Of a stretch of 6,469 bases of DNA, positions 4,782 to 6,469 are shown one piece after another; within the stretch, counting starts at the first letter, position 1, and each line of letters begins with the position of its first letter. The stretch covers positions 1-6,469 of the forward strand of contig USLU01000144.1 in the NCBI GenBank assembly GCA_900555635.1. Reading direction: 5' to 3'. Origin of the DNA: an uncultured Bacteroides sp. GTDB lineage: Bacteria > Bacteroidota > Bacteroidia > Bacteroidales > Bacteroidaceae. The notes under the pieces are model-generated. The model saw nothing but the letters and a program-made list of their open reading frames with translations. It did not search any database and had not been told where the DNA came from. Both the position numbers and the translations under genes were made by a program.

Positions 4782-6469
4782 TATTGTTGCTCTTACAGAT
4801 CGTCCGGGCATTGGGAAGTATTTCACAATCTCGTAATTCTTGTCCATCAGGTTCAGTACTTCCAAGCAGAAAGAGGTGGTGACTTTTTTTATCAGGAAAT
4901 CATGGCTTGCAGAAATACTGTGGTCACTATAACTATCTAATCTGTTTTCAGCAATGTTTTGTCCCAACGCGTAGCGCTTTCCTGAAAATAGGAATGAGTA
5001 AGACAGATTGATCCATGGTGTTTCGATACCTGCCTGCCCCGAAGCGGAGACGCGGGGAGTGTAGGCTATCTGGTGTTTGTATGTTGATTCATACGTGTTT
5101 GGATCGGGTGGGGTAACGTCTAATGCTCGTTGGTATGTATAGTTGCCCGAGAGGTTTATGCGGATTTTTTCCCCGGGTTGGAGGGAGAGGCTTCCTGTAA
5201 CATCAATACCTTTGATGTCAACTTGTCCCAGGTTTTTCATGCTCCATACTGCAAGGTTCTTGGTAGGATAAGCGATGATTTTATCTGTTACCTTATTATA
5301 ATAAGCGTCGATGGTTGCTGACAAATAGGGTAGGAACGAGCATACATTTTTGTTGTATGTCAGTCCGATGTTGTATTGTTTGGCTTTTTCCGGCTTTAGT
5401 TGTGTGTTTCCTACTTCTTCGTAATATAAGTCGTTGAAACTTGCCAGGCGGAAAATGTCTTTATAGAAGAAGCGTACACGGAATTCTTCATTATGAAAAG
5501 GTTTGAATGCGGCACTTACATAAGGGGTTAATTTACGGTGATTGCCGGCACTGCCGCCTTTCTTTACATCTTCATTGATAATGGTTGCTAATGCGGATGC
5601 GGAGATTGTTAACCAGTCATTCACGTATTTGCCGGCGAATGCCGTTAGCCATGAATAGCGCGTGGGGTGTACAAAGTTGTTTAGATCGGCGTTCATGGTG
5701 TTGATGCTTCCGTCGGTGGAAAGAGAGAATGAGAGGTTGCTCAACAGTCTGTATAGTACAGAAGCGGAAAGGTAATATTCTTGCTGGTAGTAGCTGTTTT
5801 CTGTTTTCTTTAATGAGTTCTTTGTATCAGGGTCTAGGTAACGTTGATAGCTCCAATTCCACTTGGCAGAGGTTTGGAATACCCATTGTTGGCTGAATTC
5901 TTTCTTGTATTGACTTTGTATGAAAGTGTTTTTATCCCACAGGTGTTGGGTAGAATGGTCGTCGTAGAAAGTGGTAGCTTTGGGTAGTCCCCGGGAGGAT
6001 TGGAAGTAATAGGCTTTCAGCCGCCATTGTTCTTTATCGGAGAAGTTACCGTAAAGTCCGGCTTCAGCACGGAATGTTTGTACATCTGTATTCTTCCGTT
6101 TCTCACGTGAGGACAGATCTCCTTCTGCACTTCCATAGCGCAGTGTATATGGATAATGTCCGTCAGAAGACATCCATTCGCCATTGACTGACATGCTCCA
6201 TGTTTTATTGAATTGTTGTTCCAGCAGGAGGGAGGGATTGACTAATCCCCAGGAACCTGTTTTGAAAGCTCCTGCTATGTTGGTCTTTTTGTCTTTTGTG
6301 AACTGTGGGGTAAGTGTCTGGATATTCAAGATGCCTGCTGACGCAAAGAAGCGGGCAGGTTGGAAGATGTTATCGCTTTGTCCGTTGTTTAGAGAAAGTC
6401 TGTCTACGTTATCGAGTGAGAAACGCCCGATGTCGATTTGTCCCGTTTGGCAATCGGTTAGGGTGATCC
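4767..6469 (-). CDS. btuB: TonB-dependent outer-membrane receptor, BtuB-like (N-terminus beyond window)
   Basis: The frame is open to the right edge and gives 566 residues plus a stop at 4767-4769. A TTG at 6329 could be taken as a start, but the 46 codons before it are clearly coding and conserved. They hold the end of the plug domain, with DCQTGQIDIGRFSLDNVDRL, then NGQSDNIFQPARFFASAGILNI, the form this segment takes in Bacteroides B12-type receptors. The remainder is a 22-strand-type barrel with alternating aromatic strands (NGEWMSSDGHYPYTLRYG, LKPEKAKQYNIGLTYN), ending PGRSVRATIKIRY with the C-terminal aromatic residue needed for outer-membrane assembly. Roughly 100-150 N-terminal residues (signal, TonB box, early plug) are missing. 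Its role would be TonB-powered import of a ligand delivered by the propeller lipoprotein encoded next. TonB receptor identity is certain; the B12/corrinoid ligand rests on the plug wording and neighbours. The operon promoter, and any cobalamin riboswitch, would be off-window. Confidence 0.85.
   Translation of the reverse strand, partial: ITLTDCQTGQIDIGRFSLDNVDRLSLNNGQSDNIFQPARFFASAGILNIQTLTPQFTKDKKTNIAGAFKTGSWGLVNPSLLLEQQFNKTWSMSVNGEWMSSDGHYPYTLRYGSAEGDLSSREKRKNTDVQTFRAEAGLYGNFSDKEQWRLKAYYFQSSRGLPKATTFYDDHSTQHLWDKNTFIQSQYKKEFSQQWVFQTSAKWNWSYQRYLDPDTKNSLKKTENSYYQQEYYLSASVLYRLLSNLSFSLSTDGSINTMNADLNNFVHPTRYSWLTAFAGKYVNDWLTISASALATIINEDVKKGGSAGNHRKLTPYVSAAFKPFHNEEFRVRFFYKDIFRLASFNDLYYEEVGNTQLKPEKAKQYNIGLTYNKNVCSFLPYLSATIDAYYNKVTDKIIAYPTKNLAVWSMKNLGQVDIKGIDVTGSLSLQPGEKIRINLSGNYTYQRALDVTPPDPNTYESTYKHQIAYTPRVSASGQAGIETPWINLSYSFLFSGKRYALGQNIAENRLDSYSDHSISASHDFLIKKVTTSFCLEVLNLMDKNYEIVKYFPMPGRSVRATIKIRY

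Noticed and set aside
750..5321. Plus-strand open frames of 60-100 codons at 750-989, 3069-3365, 3091-3315, 3509-3730, 3940-4161, 4207-4392, 4580-4882 and 5130-5321
   Set aside because: Nearly all lie wholly inside well-recognised minus-strand genes; 4580-4882 also spans the short receptor/propeller gap. They show no domain or signal-peptide logic and have no promoter, so they are shadows of the real genes.
6327..6329. TTG as the start of the TonB receptor
   Set aside because: The frame continues upstream to the window edge with conserved plug-domain sequence, so the true start lies off-window.

Overview
The window looks like a chromosomal segment of a gut Bacteroidales species (Bacteroides, Phocaeicola or a close relative). 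This rests on an A+T-rich sequence, three lipoproteins with the acidic post-cysteine signature of Bacteroidetes surface lipoproteins, a TonB-dependent receptor whose plug wording is typical of Bacteroides B12-type receptors, and one good Bacteroides-type promoter (TTG, 20 nt, TATCTTTG). All recognisable genes lie on the minus strand, so transcription runs from right to left. No tRNA, rRNA or CRISPR array was seen.

Right to left, the layout is as follows. (1) 6469-4767: the C-terminal 566 residues of a TonB-dependent outer-membrane receptor, probably BtuB-like. Its signal peptide and TonB box lie beyond the right edge. (2) 4743-2770: a 657-residue surface lipoprotein with an N-terminal YncE/BtuG-type beta-propeller fused to a C-terminal beta-rich domain that has a calcium-loop-like motif. 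(3) 2733-1993: a DUF4465 surface lipoprotein. (4) 1942-500: a MACPF (membrane attack complex/perforin) lipoprotein of the Bacteroidales toxin type. The gaps are 23, 36 and 50 nt, and a perfect 10-bp hairpin with a T-rich tail lies just after the last stop. These four genes therefore look like the 3' part of one operon. (5) About 290 bp of A+T-rich DNA without genes. (6) At the left edge, the first 32 codons of a small gene with its own promoter, probably the first ORF of an IS66-like insertion sequence ending near position 174.

The receptor, propeller lipoprotein and DUF4465 protein fit a vitamin B12 (or other corrinoid) capture machine: surface lipoproteins bind the ligand and hand it to a TonB-driven channel. 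The pore-forming MACPF gene at the end of this operon is unexpected. The most interesting reading, which is inference, is that the locus pairs an antibacterial toxin with a resistant version of a surface receptor. Another is that the MACPF protein takes part in nutrient capture. Base composition drops in the two downstream genes (DUF4465 and MACPF), as if they were added to an older receptor/propeller pair.
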